Source: Candidozyma auris (lineage: Eukaryota > Ascomycota > Pichiomycetes > Serinales > Metschnikowiaceae). From it: 64,000 bases of DNA. The stretch covers positions 496,001 to 560,000 of the forward strand of contig NC_072813.1 of assembly GCF_003013715.1 (NCBI RefSeq), in the 5' to 3' direction. Positions 53,053 through 62,906 of the stretch are shown in pieces (positions within the stretch are counted from its first letter, which is position 1; each line of letters opens with the position of its first letter). A program made the position numbers and the translations under genes. Below the pieces are notes generated by a model. The model saw nothing but the letters and a program-made list of their open reading frames with translations. It searched no databases and was not told where the DNA came from.

Positions 53053-54495
53053 TCATGCCCTATTAGCCGCTGCAAACGAGTCCTCGGCCATGATTTCTAC
53101 TTCGTCGATATCAAGTGCGATCATCTCATCGCCAGTTTGCGTGTCGTCGACCTTCTCGAAGGTGATGTCGGATTTCTTCAATGCGTCCACTTCCCTCTTG
53201 AGGTCGTGGGCCAATGTTCTAATTAATGTCTCACTCACCTGGTCGCTGATAAACCACAGGCATAGGTCTTCTAGCCAAATTTTATCATATACATAGTAAA
53301 CATCATGAAAGCGAAAGAGTTCTTTCAAATCGAGTAGGCACTTCAACACCATTCGTTTGCCTCCACGAAGCGTGTAGTATACATCGTTCCAGACAGCCTT
53401 CACGAGCTTGTAGTTTCTGTGGAATGGATATGAAAGAGCGCGACGTATGGACGATATGATTGCAGCCTTGAGAATGGTATCTTCACTTGAATCATTTTTG
53501 ATGTGAATCTGTGCGTCCAAGAAGGCAAACTGAGGTACCAATTTCCCCACTGTCCACGCACTTTCTATATTATGTTCTCCTTCATTCTCTCGAAGATCGT
53601 ATTGGTATGCAAAAAGCAACGACACTATGAGAACATATAGCTGCGGTTTGTGGGCTTCATCCACAATGTATGTCTTTCGAGGAAGCTGAAGCATTTTCTC
53701 TTGCTCATCCTTGGTAAACACCACAGGCATTACCGATGACTTCTCTTCGGCAGGAACCGTTTCGTTTTTTGCGTGCCAATTAGTGAACATTTTTGTTTGA
53801 GGTGACTTCCACTTGAGGATTCCGTCAAAGCTCTTATCGTCGTCTGGAGAGGGATACTTCTCCATAATATAGTCTGCAGCATAATACTCCGGGTCAAACT
53901 TGATATTCTCCTTGATGAGTCTTTCAAGAATACGATCTGGAGCGTGCGCTGTTTCGGGATCTCCAAGCTCATTGATATCATTACCGTTAGATGTAGATAC
54001 ACCTATAACTCCACTGTACGCATTGTTGAAGCCATATGCCACTTTCAAGGGACCAGTTTCGAAGCTTTCTGTTTTTTGTTCAATCTCCCAGTCATGCAGC
54101 TCACCCTCTTTCGCAATACCCTCAGAAACATCATTATGTGACACATCAAGGTCCTCAATGAGAGGCTTCCGCTGCTCGAGCCCATGCTCAGTAGTCTTCC
54201 TAGCTAGAAGCTTTGCGGTGAGATCCAAGTCCGGAAAAAACTGGCCCTTATTTTCTTTTGGCACTTTGATCTTCACAGTCCCATCTTTCAGATCAAACTC
54301 AGCATGAGATCTCTCGTCATCGGCCAAAGGGAAAGGTAACCGTATTCTCAAATAGTATGGATTCAAAGAGAAAATGAAGAGTTCAGAGTCCACCACCATC
54401 TCAATTGCCAGTGCCGAAAAGCGAATATGCGATACTTTCACGTTGATATATATAAATTCATCGTCTTGGTCAATAGTAAAAAATGGCGTAATCAT
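53053..54495 (-). CDS. SHQ1: H/ACA RNP assembly factor SHQ1
   Basis: A 480-residue protein with an N-terminal CS/p23-like domain (about 1-95; MITPFFTIDQDDEFIYINVK, VSHIRFSALAIEMVVDSELF, FDLKDGTVKIKVPKEN) and a C-terminal Shq1-specific helical domain (about 190-450; KMLQLPRKTYIVDEAHKPQL, ESAWTVGKLVPQFAFLD, ISSIRRALSYPFHRNYKLVK). Shq1 chaperones the pseudouridine synthase Cbf5/dyskerin before H/ACA snoRNP assembly by masking its RNA-binding surface, in cytoplasm and nucleoplasm. S. cerevisiae Shq1 is 507 aa. It shares a 98-bp divergent promoter with DPH1, which carries a perfect PAC box. Confidence 0.95.
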   Translation of the reverse strand: MITPFFTIDQDDEFIYINVKVSHIRFSALAIEMVVDSELFIFSLNPYYLRIRLPFPLADDERSHAEFDLKDGTVKIKVPKENKGQFFPDLDLTAKLLARKTTEHGLEQRKPLIEDLDVSHNDVSEGIAKEGELHDWEIEQKTESFETGPLKVAYGFNNAYSGVIGVSTSNGNDINELGDPETAHAPDRILERLIKENIKFDPEYYAADYIMEKYPSPDDDKSFDGILKWKSPQTKMFTNWHAKNETVPAEEKSSVMPVVFTKDEQEKMLQLPRKTYIVDEAHKPQLYVLIVSLLFAYQYDLRENEGEHNIESAWTVGKLVPQFAFLDAQIHIKNDSSEDTILKAAIISSIRRALSYPFHRNYKLVKAVWNDVYYTLRGGKRMVLKCLLDLKELFRFHDVYYVYDKIWLEDLCLWFISDQVSETLIRTLAHDLKREVDALKKSDITFEKVDDTQTGDEMIALDIDEVEIMAEDSFAAANRA

Positions 54496-54538
54496 TAACA
54501 GTTAAGTGGTTGATAAAGTCTGAGCTACATATAGTACC

Positions 54539-54546
54539 GCGATGAG
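54539..54546 (+). promoter_or_regulatory. PAC box (GCGATGAG) between SHQ1 and DPH1
   Basis: A perfect GCGATGAG lies in the 98-bp divergent promoter, 44 bp from the SHQ1 ATG and 48 bp from the DPH1 ATG. PAC is bound by Pbf1/Pbf2 (Tod6/Dot6 family) and marks ribosome-biogenesis genes, which suits SHQ1. Confidence 0.6.
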
Positions 54547-54593
54547 GAGTCGAACATCAAAAAAGTTGCAACTACTATCACCTCACGCAAAGC

Positions 54594-55811
54594 ATGGAGG
54601 AAAAACCACGGAGACGCTTTGTGGGCAGGAAAACCACCCATGCTGCCGACGGGTCGGTGGTGCCTGTGGTGAAAAGGCATGTGGGCCGGGCGATGAACCA
54701 GATTCCACAGAATATTCTTGAAGATAAGGAGCTCAACGAGGCCATCAAGCTATTACCTTCAAATTACAACTTTGAGATACACAAATGCGTTTGGAATATT
54801 CGCAAACACGGGGCCAAGCGTGTGGCGTTGCAGATGCCTGAAGGGCTCTTGATATACTCGTTGGTGATATCGGACATTTTAGAGCAATTCTGTGAGGTGG
54901 AGACCGTGGTCATGGGTGATGTGTCGTATGGTGCCTGTTGTATCGACGACTACACGGCTCGGGCGCTAGATTGTGATTTCATCATCCATTATGCCCATTC
55001 ATGTCTCGTGCCCATCGACGTGACGGCAATCAAAGTGCTCTATGTATTTGTCACAATCAACATCGAAGAACAGCATCTTGTGAATACGCTCAAAAAGAAC
55101 TTTTCTCAGGGAAGTCACATAGCATGTTTTGGCACAATCCAGTTCAACCCTTCAATTCACAGCATACGGGGAAAGCTCGAAAGCGACTCCGAAAAACCCA
55201 TGTACATCATCCCACCCCAGACCATGCCACTATCAAAAGGAGAGGTCCTTGGTTGCACATCAGCAAAACTTAATAAGGACCACATTGACGCCATGGTTTA
55301 TATCGGCGATGGCCGCTTTCATCTTGAAAGCGCCATGATCCACAACCCAGACATTCCAGCATTCAGATACGATCCTTACTCAAGAAAGTTCACGAGAGAA
55401 TGTTACGACCAACAGCAAATGGTAAAGGTTAGACAAGATGCCATTGCACACGCCAAAGGGGCTAAAAAAGTAGGCCTCATTCTTGGTGCTTTGGGTCGCC
55501 AGGGCAACCCTCAGACGCTCGGCCGGCTTGAACGAGGACTTGCCGGCGCCGGCATTGAAACGGTGAAAATCATCTTGAGTGAAATTTTCCCACAAAAATT
55601 GGCCATGTTCGACGACATTGACGCTTTCGTACAAGTTGCATGTCCGCGGTTATCGATTGATTGGGGTTATGCATTCGAGAAGCCATTGCTTACACCCTAC
55701 GAGGCCATGGTTATGATTGGCAAGGACGAGTGGCAGGACAATTTCTATCCCATGGACTACTATAAGAAGGACGGTTACGGCAGAGGAGCGGTCCCTGTAA
55801 GAGGAAGCTGA
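54594..55811 (+). CDS. DPH1: Diphthamide biosynthesis protein DPH1
   Basis: A 405-residue radical enzyme subunit. Visible landmarks are ALQMPEGLLIYSL, the first iron-sulfur Cys region GDVSYGACCIDDYTA (about 102-116), LGCTSAKL (about 222), and VACPRLSIDWGYAFEKPLLT (about 346) with the last Cys. Dph1 forms the Dph1-Dph2 heterodimer that cleaves S-adenosylmethionine non-canonically to add a 3-amino-3-carboxypropyl group to a histidine of elongation factor 2, the first step of diphthamide. S. cerevisiae Dph1 is 425 aa. The strict DPH1-type start (RRFVGRK region) is present. DPH1 and SHQ1 are divergent; both serve translation machinery. It is convergent with COG6. Confidence 0.95.
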   Translation: MEEKPRRRFVGRKTTHAADGSVVPVVKRHVGRAMNQIPQNILEDKELNEAIKLLPSNYNFEIHKCVWNIRKHGAKRVALQMPEGLLIYSLVISDILEQFCEVETVVMGDVSYGACCIDDYTARALDCDFIIHYAHSCLVPIDVTAIKVLYVFVTINIEEQHLVNTLKKNFSQGSHIACFGTIQFNPSIHSIRGKLESDSEKPMYIIPPQTMPLSKGEVLGCTSAKLNKDHIDAMVYIGDGRFHLESAMIHNPDIPAFRYDPYSRKFTRECYDQQQMVKVRQDAIAHAKGAKKVGLILGALGRQGNPQTLGRLERGLAGAGIETVKIILSEIFPQKLAMFDDIDAFVQVACPRLSIDWGYAFEKPLLTPYEAMVMIGKDEWQDNFYPMDYYKKDGYGRGAVPVRGS

Positions 55812-56298
55812 GCAGTGCGCCATTCAGCATTCTCCAATATCGAACGTTATGATACTCGCTCGTTTCTCGTTCGCTCGATAAATCTCATGGTTATGTGTTG
55901 CGCTCTGTGATGCTCTCGCATGGGTTATTTCGATTTCACCTCACTGCTATGCACTGCAATGCGTGATAACATCAGTGCACATGCTTGGCTCGAGGCGCTT
56001 TGGAAGCGACATCGCACCGACATGAATAATAACTTTTTCTCGCTCTTTTCGCTTTCCTCGCAGCAAAAGTGGCCTGTTTCGAACAAGCGACTCTTGAAGT
56101 GGTTCTTGGAATTTCTTCAGAGTGAAATTTGGCATTGCGATTTTGAAACATGCATTTGCGTCGCACCTGTGTGTGGGCGTGAGCCATGCCTCGGCGCTTG
56201 AGACATCTCGGTACATCATTAGCCACGCCCGGGTGTCTGCGCCCCACACTTGCAAGGGGTGATTTACTTCTAGGTAAAGCCCAACATTTTACCACTCC
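55812..56298. other. Convergent spacer between DPH1 and COG6
   Basis: About 490 bp between two converging stops, unusually long for convergent genes in this window (others are 77-105 bp). It contains short frames of up to about 107 codons with no recognisable product and pyrimidine-rich runs near 56030-56070. I see no tRNA or clear RNA gene. Confidence 0.4.
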
Positions 56299-58554
56299 TT
56301 AATTATCTGCATTTCTTTTCGAATAGAGGTTCTCCACACCCAAGAGGGTAGCAACGTTGTCATCCGTCCATGACAATAGTTGCTTGTGTAGAAATGCTTG
56401 TACAATGTCGGAGAGCAAACTGTAGAAATGAGTGAAACTAACCATCACATCACTGATCACCTCGGTCACGATCGCTGGCAGATTGAGCTTCATGAGACTA
56501 TTCTGCACATCAAGAAGCGCTGTTGGGAGCACCTCTTGCATTGTTTCGTTGGCGCTAGCAATGGTTTCATGGTTGAATAGCTTGTTTTCGGCGATAGCTT
56601 CATACATTGCGGCGTCGCTTATTTCGTCATCAATTGGGCATATCATGTTCACAATATTGTAAAAGTCGTATAGCTTACAATCCTGCAAAAGACGATCCAA
56701 GTGAAATTTGCTGAGGTCTTTTGTGAGTGCAGCATTCCTTCGATTCAATTCAAGCACTTTGTCTTGAAAATATGCAAGTGGCATTATCTTGCTGAGCACC
56801 AAATCAAGGTAATTCTGCTTAAAAATAATGATCTCCTTTTTGCTCCATGTACTCGAAACTTTGCTTAGGTGGGTCTCAAATATTGAGATCGGCCGATCCA
56901 CAATGAGCTCGAGAAATTCTTTATGCGCCGCTTCTGGTAGGGAGAGAATAGTCTCTGTTGTCATTGTGTCGATAAGCGGAAGCAATTCGCTGTAGAAGTT
57001 AATTGTCCATTCGGGTGGTTGCAAGTCAGTCGACAAATCCATTTGGGCCTGGTTTGATGATGCAATTGTGGCCAAATTGTTGCTGATAATAGTAACAATA
57101 CGGAAACGGGAAGACTCAAGTAAGAGAACCAACGTTTCCACAAGAGAGCCGGCATATTCAAGTTTTTTGTACATCATGTGGTAGAGCTCCAAATTTGTAT
57201 ACAATTTGTGAATTGTCTGTAACTTCGTTGTTTGAGACAACAACTGCTCGATGGTAGCTTTGACAGGTCGGCCCAACGCAATTAAGATCCTGCTAATCAT
57301 ATCTGCTTTCGTTGTTTGGAACTCGCTTGAGTCATCCTGGAACAAGCCATCCACAACTTCAATTTCATTCACCACCACAGAATGAACGTATGCTAGCAAA
57401 TCAGCCACAAATCTCACAGAGTCATGAGAAGTGTAGTAAACTGGGCGGGAATCTCTCGAAACATTGGTTGATCCCGATTTCGTACTATTTGTCTGGGCGG
57501 CAAAATCTTCCAATACGACAGCTGTTCTCGAGTCAACGTACGTATCTATCACAGCAGCATATCTAACGGGGTTCTTTTTCAAGTAATCCATACACTGGTG
57601 TAATGTCTCTGTACGAGACTTATCATTCATCAGGTATAAGTTCACCAAAGAACGGTTACAAAAGGTTAAGATTTTGTTGACAGCACGTTCTATCAAGTCC
57701 GAGCTCTTTTCCATGACAGATTTTCCCAACAGGGGGTCGTCTAACGCTAGTAGAATCAGACATTTCTCGTTGATTTCCTCTGCTTTCGCCAACGCTTCGA
57801 AGAAAGCACAATTGATGTCTCCCGATGTGAGAAGATGTTGTTCGTATTCATTTAGGGTGAATGTTTTCTTGAAATTCAGAAGAAGTTCTTTTTTGATCTT
57901 GTAGCCCGCCTGTTTTTGCGCAAGTTCGTGAATGTCCTGGGATATATGGGCCGTGTTTTTTTCGTCCCTTTCGAGGTTTTCATTAATTTCCGTGACCATT
58001 AAGTCAAGCTGAGTTACTCGTTTCCCCAATAACTCCAATTGGCTCACGACTTTACCGTAGTCTGTAAGAGCAGCTGTGTGACTTTTAATCAAATCTGCCT
58101 CGATTTCTCCTCTGACGTTTTTCCGAGCCACCGAGCCCATGACGCCAGGGTCTGCCATAAGCGAAATATCAGTGTTTTTCGAGTCGAGTAATCCAAACAA
58201 TTCTTTGATTTCGCTATCTGACAAGGAAGGATTCAACGCTCTAGCTAGACGCTTCGAGAGGGCAGAGTTACGCGTTTCTGCGCTTCCCGCCGGAGTTGTT
58301 GAGCCCTCGCTTTGGTTTGACTTCTCTAACGCTTTGAGAGACAAACTAGCATACCGATCTGCCAATTGTGTATCTGTGGATCCATCTTCGCCCTGTACGT
58401 AGTCGTCCTTCAGCTTCAAGAGAGACTTGATGTTGGAAAGATTCGACATGAGCTTCAAGTTATCAAGCTGCGGCTTGAGAGGAAGCAGGATAGACGGTTG
58501 GGGCAGCGGTAGCGACTCATCATTGGCGAACGATTCAAACGTGACAAAGTCCAT
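56299..58554 (-). CDS. COG6: Conserved oligomeric Golgi complex subunit COG6
   Basis: A 751-residue largely helical protein. The middle coiled-coil (about 170-225, with LELLGKRVTQLDLMVTEINE) and the block LLLNFKKTFTLNEYEQHLLT-SGDINCAFFEALAKAEEINE (about 237-276) are typical of COG6. The C-terminal rod includes LHQCMDYLKKNPVRYAAVID and SVRFVADLLAYVHSVVVNEI. COG6 is in lobe B of the COG tether, which captures retrograde intra-Golgi vesicles and maintains glycosylation enzymes. S. cerevisiae Cog6 is 839 aa, so this one is shorter, as is common in other yeasts. Start at 58554 gives MDFVTFESFA. It is convergent with DPH1. Confidence 0.9.
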   Translation of the reverse strand: MDFVTFESFANDESLPLPQPSILLPLKPQLDNLKLMSNLSNIKSLLKLKDDYVQGEDGSTDTQLADRYASLSLKALEKSNQSEGSTTPAGSAETRNSALSKRLARALNPSLSDSEIKELFGLLDSKNTDISLMADPGVMGSVARKNVRGEIEADLIKSHTAALTDYGKVVSQLELLGKRVTQLDLMVTEINENLERDEKNTAHISQDIHELAQKQAGYKIKKELLLNFKKTFTLNEYEQHLLTSGDINCAFFEALAKAEEINEKCLILLALDDPLLGKSVMEKSSDLIERAVNKILTFCNRSLVNLYLMNDKSRTETLHQCMDYLKKNPVRYAAVIDTYVDSRTAVVLEDFAAQTNSTKSGSTNVSRDSRPVYYTSHDSVRFVADLLAYVHSVVVNEIEVVDGLFQDDSSEFQTTKADMISRILIALGRPVKATIEQLLSQTTKLQTIHKLYTNLELYHMMYKKLEYAGSLVETLVLLLESSRFRIVTIISNNLATIASSNQAQMDLSTDLQPPEWTINFYSELLPLIDTMTTETILSLPEAAHKEFLELIVDRPISIFETHLSKVSSTWSKKEIIIFKQNYLDLVLSKIMPLAYFQDKVLELNRRNAALTKDLSKFHLDRLLQDCKLYDFYNIVNMICPIDDEISDAAMYEAIAENKLFNHETIASANETMQEVLPTALLDVQNSLMKLNLPAIVTEVISDVMVSFTHFYSLLSDIVQAFLHKQLLSWTDDNVATLLGVENLYSKRNADN

Positions 58555-60397
58555 AATGGCCTACTCGGTTAGTAAATGCTAGGTCCGCAAAATGTTAGGC
58601 GGAGAGTGGTGCACGGGTGTCACCACCAGTGTCTACAGTTCGTCCTTTGAAGAATAGCTTACTTTTTAGCAGCTTGTAGCGAGAGGCTTGCTATTGTTAA
58701 CAGAATAATGAGCAGAGAGTTATCAAGCGACCAACGGGATCGGCTTTATTGGAGAGTACCTTTAGATGGAGATATGGGGACGCACACTTACTTCAATGAC
58801 CATTGTCACACGTACAAGCACAAAACAAAACTCAAGCTCGCTCGTGAAAGCGAAAACTCTGCCACCAACCAGTCATTACCTCAGCTACTTCGTAACATTA
58901 GCGACCCCTGGAAAATCGGCACCTAAGATGCTGCTGTCGTCATCACGTGACGTGACTCACAGGTGGGTCCCTCCTGGGTCCTCCTCTACCGGCGTGGGAT
59001 TGCAACGTCTCCCATCAGTTTCAGCGGTACCGGCTCTCTACTTGTGAGACGGGATGCTTCCAGAAGCATAGTGGTGTGACTTGGCCGAAAACGGCATGCA
59101 AAAGTCCCACAATTCCTGCTCGACCCATTGTTGTTCTCAACGGTGGTCACTGTGCCTCAGTCTCCTCGTAACAAGTCCCCCAGCACCTCACAGTGCTCAC
59201 GCTGGCTTTCGCAGTACAAGTAACTTCCTCAGAGCGGGTCCCAGATTTGCACGGTAAGCGACTGGAACAAACTACAAGGTTTGTGCCATTGTTCGTGCAA
59301 CGGAAGCATTGCTTGTTTGGAGCATTGCATGCAATTGTCCATTGTCCAAATCTCAGAGGCTTATGGCACTTTTTGCCCAAGTTCACAAAGAAGCTGGGAC
59401 AGCCATGTCCATGGTGCGCGAGACATTACAGCCAGCGGCGGGGACTTTGAAGGCAGTGATAAAATCTGGCAGACCCAAAGGTTTCCAGTGCGGGCACACG
59501 TCAGTAAAACGGACAAATGAGAAAACAAGGGAATGGAGATAACAGAGGAGGAAATGAAGCAAGACGGTAACAAATCCACAATGCAAGCAAGGTGGGTGCC
59601 ACAAAAGCAATTGAAGCAGGTAGTAGCGAGCAAGCTGAGGAGGTGCTGAGGAGCTAAAATGAGACTAAGTGCTACACTTGCCAACAGGGGGCAGGCCGGG
59701 CAAGTGAAACTGAGGAAGGAAGGTTTTGACCCGCACTTATCCAGAAGAAAATTGGAGGTCAGGCAGAATTTCGCCCTGGGCCGAGCGCAATGCGTCGTGG
59801 AGCAGGAAAAAGTGCATTGGGCGTCTCCTGCTGCTCCTGCTGCACTCCTGAGACTCCTCGATTGTGGCTAGTGAGGGTTAAGCATGTTGTGGACCGACGG
59901 CGTGACGCTGAGGTTGATGAGTTAGGTGACTATTTCGCCATCATTGCTCTATTATGTTCTTAAGATGAAATGAACTTTCGATGCGCTCATAGGTCACCAC
60001 TGCTACAGGTTGATCGTTGCTGTTTCGTTTGCATTGACTGGCAGGACTAGTGTCGATCCCTGTAGCTCCACAAGCACCACCCAGGCCCATGTGCAGGCCG
60101 GGTGCGTGATGCTCTTGACAGCCACTTCCTAGTGCAAGTGAAGGATGCGCCTGGCTACTAGTCCATGGCAAGGACAATATAGCCTACGGTAGCAATTACA
60201 CTAATTTCCAACCAAAAAGCAACAGCTCATCTCTTACGGCCTTTCTCTTAATCTTGCCATAATGCATTTTAACCAATGTGCTCAGCGTAGCCTACCAAAC
60301 CGGGCTTCGCCTAATAGTCCTTCTAGGTAATCATGAATCATTCAAGTTATGTAATATAGAATAAAACTCCAAGTACAAGCTATCATCATCTTGGACA
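58555..60397. other. 1.8-kb non-coding region between COG6 and XBP1
   Basis: It holds the COG6 promoter and the XBP1 3' region, since both genes are on the minus strand. The longest frames (up to about 107 codons) are mutually overlapping, carry no recognisable domain and read as chance. Composition is richer in G and C than the 27-29 kb gap. No tRNA, repeat or snRNA signature is seen. A long XBP1 3' UTR or an unannotated non-coding RNA could account for it. Confidence 0.4.
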
Positions 60398-61921
60398 TCA
60401 ACTGTCTCCCTCCTCGCTGCACAGGCCCTGGCGTAGCCGCTGAAGACACTTGGACGCATTCACGATGTCCACTATATCGGCGTACGACAACCGCCGCTCG
60501 TCATCTTGTCTCACAACAGGTTGGTTGGGCAGTTGCGACGTCAGCTGGGATACCAGACTCACCAGAATCAGAGTCGCCAGCGAGTGGGCCAGCCCCAACA
60601 GATTGGTTTCGTTCAGCAGGCGTGAGTAAGTCAGAGATAGGCTTCCCAGCCGGGTTGTATCATATGTTTTGGGGTTGGAGTAGTTTGTATCATTGTTGTT
60701 GCCGCTCATCGGGGACTCCAGTGTGGGCGAGATTGGACACAGCTCTGAGCCAGCAGAGGTAGTGTCGATGGAGAAATCCAGCGAGTCGCCGCAAACATCA
60801 AAACGGAGCTCGCCGAACCCTGGATCGTCCGGGTGGAGACATAGGTCGGGGAAATCGGTGCCAAAAATTGGAATCAATTGGTACCTGATGTAGTAGCAGA
60901 AACTGCGAGCTAGCCGCTTGCACAAGCTGTGGGGGACCCACGTACCTTGAATCTTTAAAAACCCACCACGCACACGTTTTATGTATGGATGTAGAGCTTG
61001 GGGCGTGGATTCCAAGAGCTTGACAATGTCGGCTTTAGCGTTCGGCTTCACGTGGACAACGCCGTTCTTGTTGCGATGAAGCGCCTGTTCATGAAGCGCT
61101 GCTCTCCACAAGCCCGTGAGGTGGGTGTATCCGGTCTCATAATCCCAAATGACCCACTGCGTGGCTAGGGGATACTCGTACACGAGCAAGTGGGAATGGT
61201 TTGTACCAAGGGCCAGGGCACTGTACTTCTTGGTGATGATGGAAGGGTAGATGTGGTCGGAGAGATCCTGAGCCACGCGTGGAGGAACCACCCGAAGAGC
61301 GTCTTGCAACTCTGTTACGGGAAACCGCTCCTCTGAATCAGGAAAAAGGCGTTTCCCGTTCTGTTTATATGAGTCTTTGAAGTCTCTGAACTGAGATGGG
61401 GACCTATCCAGACGGAACCGGAGCACCAGAGTGTGGGGGTCATGTTTGGCCCTCTTGCTGGGCTTTTTCTCCTCGTCGGCCGACACAAACCTGTAGTTAT
61501 CATTGTAGTACTGCTGAGGAGAAATCATCGGCAATTGCGGTCTGTCGACTAGATGATACCTGTTCAAGGAGTTTGGAACAGGCAGGGGCCCATGAAAAAG
61601 TGGAGGAGGCGCAATTGGCACGCTTTCACTGGGGTGTCTTTCGGGCAACAGGGAGTGGAAAACAGGTGCAAAAGGTACCTTTGATATGGAGGGTAAGGCA
61701 AGCCCAACAGCGTGTGGCAGACCTGGGGAGCCCTGGTAAGTGTGGTGGTGGTGATGACCCACAGGTGGGAAATGATGGAGAGTCTGATGAGGGTAGCCTC
61801 CAGAAGATGGTTGTCGTGAGCCTTTCGTCGGTCCCGAAGGTCCTCTTCTGACCGAAAGACTGGGAAGCGGGACATTGAGCGAGTCTGTTAGGTGGGAAAT
61901 TGGGGGAAGTGTGTCGAACAT
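60398..61921 (-). CDS. XBP1: Transcriptional repressor XBP1 (KilA-N/APSES-type)
   Basis: A 507-residue protein. The N-terminal ~140 residues are Pro/His/Ser-rich and disordered, with a basic KKPSKRAKH cluster (about 152-160). The DNA-binding domain (about 235-375) carries WVIWDYETGYTHLTGLWRAA, KADIVKLLESTPQALHPYIK, RVRGGFLKIQGTWVPHSLCK and YYIRYQLIPIFGTDFPDLCL, the Xbp1 form of the KilA-N/APSES fold. S. cerevisiae Xbp1 is a stress- and quiescence-induced repressor of cyclin genes that recognises CTCGA-type sites. The C-terminal third contains eight CTG codons in 24 (60530-60601); read as Ser they give a Ser-rich stretch, read as Leu a hydrophobic one. STREs lie upstream. Confidence 0.88.
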   Translation of the reverse strand: MFDTLPPISHLTDSLNVPLPSLSVRRGPSGPTKGSRQPSSGGYPHQTLHHFPPVGHHHHHTYQGSPGLPHAVGLALPSISKVPFAPVFHSLLPERHPSESVPIAPPPLFHGPLPVPNSLNRYHLVDRPQLPMISPQQYYNDNYRFVSADEEKKPSKRAKHDPHTLVLRFRLDRSPSQFRDFKDSYKQNGKRLFPDSEERFPVTELQDALRVVPPRVAQDLSDHIYPSIITKKYSALALGTNHSHLLVYEYPLATQWVIWDYETGYTHLTGLWRAALHEQALHRNKNGVVHVKPNAKADIVKLLESTPQALHPYIKRVRGGFLKIQGTWVPHSLCKRLARSFCYYIRYQLIPIFGTDFPDLCLHPDDPGFGELRFDVCGDSLDFSIDTTSAGSELCPISPTLESPMSGNNNDTNYSNPKTYDTTRLGSLSLTYSRLLNETNLLGLAHSLATLILVSLVSQLTSQLPNQPVVRQDDERRLSYADIVDIVNASKCLQRLRQGLCSEEGDS

Positions 61922-62881
61922 TATGGCTGCGAAACGTTTACTAGAACAATGGGGTAATTGTGGAGCACAGGGAAATGAAGATCAGCAATATCCTTATAGA
62001 TAGTGATCCGAGAGGTCGGATGACTTTGTGTTTTTTTTTCCTATTCCTTTTTTTTTATTTATTTTTTTTTGTTTTAGTTTTCTTTCTCGTTATCTGCTAC
62101 CTTGTCAAGCAAGCAAGTAAAGTAAGCTTCGAGGCAGTCAGCAGGATGTTGCTCTAGCAAGGATTGTTGCTCGGGTCGAGGCTAGGGCCACGCAGCAAAA
62201 TCAGGAGACCTGAAAGATAGATATTAAAATAGAATAGGAAAAAAAATGATTAAAAAAAAAGGAAGGGAGCGTCTGATAGCAAATCGATGTTCCACTTCGC
62301 TAGACTCTCAACAGTCAACACAACAATGAAATGACAACCCAACAAAGATGAATGCAAGTGTGCCGGGGGTCAAAGCACAGACTGGAAAAATAGTATGGGA
62401 CTGGAGACGTGAGATTTGACGGAATCTGAGGAGCGAGCGGCTGCGAAGAGCATCTATATATATTGCAGGGGGAAGAGAAGTACGAGACAGGCCGGACAGG
62501 CACAGGCAGACATGGAATGAGATATGCCTCAGCAACGCCAGGCATGAAATCGATACATGGGGGTTGGGGCGGGGGAGCGTGAATATGCAGCATATACGTC
62601 CTCCGCACAGGGGCCCCCAGGAGACAAGGCGATGCAGAGATAATAGGACACAAACACAAACGCAAAAGGGCTGTGGGAGAGAGTCGACAATTTCTGTCCG
62701 AACGGTTTAGGGGTAAGATTTGGACGAGCAACGGAGGAGTGTTCTGGAAGTGAGAATAGGACGAATTGCGAACGTGCGTTGATGCATCTGCATATTGTGT
62801 GCGGCAACCGCTGCAAAGCGCTGCCTGACATGCGCTAGAACTGTGTGGGCTGAGAGGATTAGAGCAAGTTGGCGGCTTTGA

Positions 62882-62906
62882 GTGCGTGTGCGTGTGCGTG
62901 TGCATG
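62882..62906. repeat. Alternating purine-pyrimidine (GTGTGC) repeat
   Basis: Twenty-five bases of strictly alternating purine and pyrimidine built from GTGTGC units, ending in GCATG. Such tracts can adopt Z-DNA and are prone to length change. It lies about 960 bp upstream of the XBP1 ATG. Confidence 0.7.

Noticed and set aside
58708..59047. Short frames upstream of COG6
   Set aside because: 72-93 codons, overlapping in different frames, no domain; more likely leader or promoter sequence.
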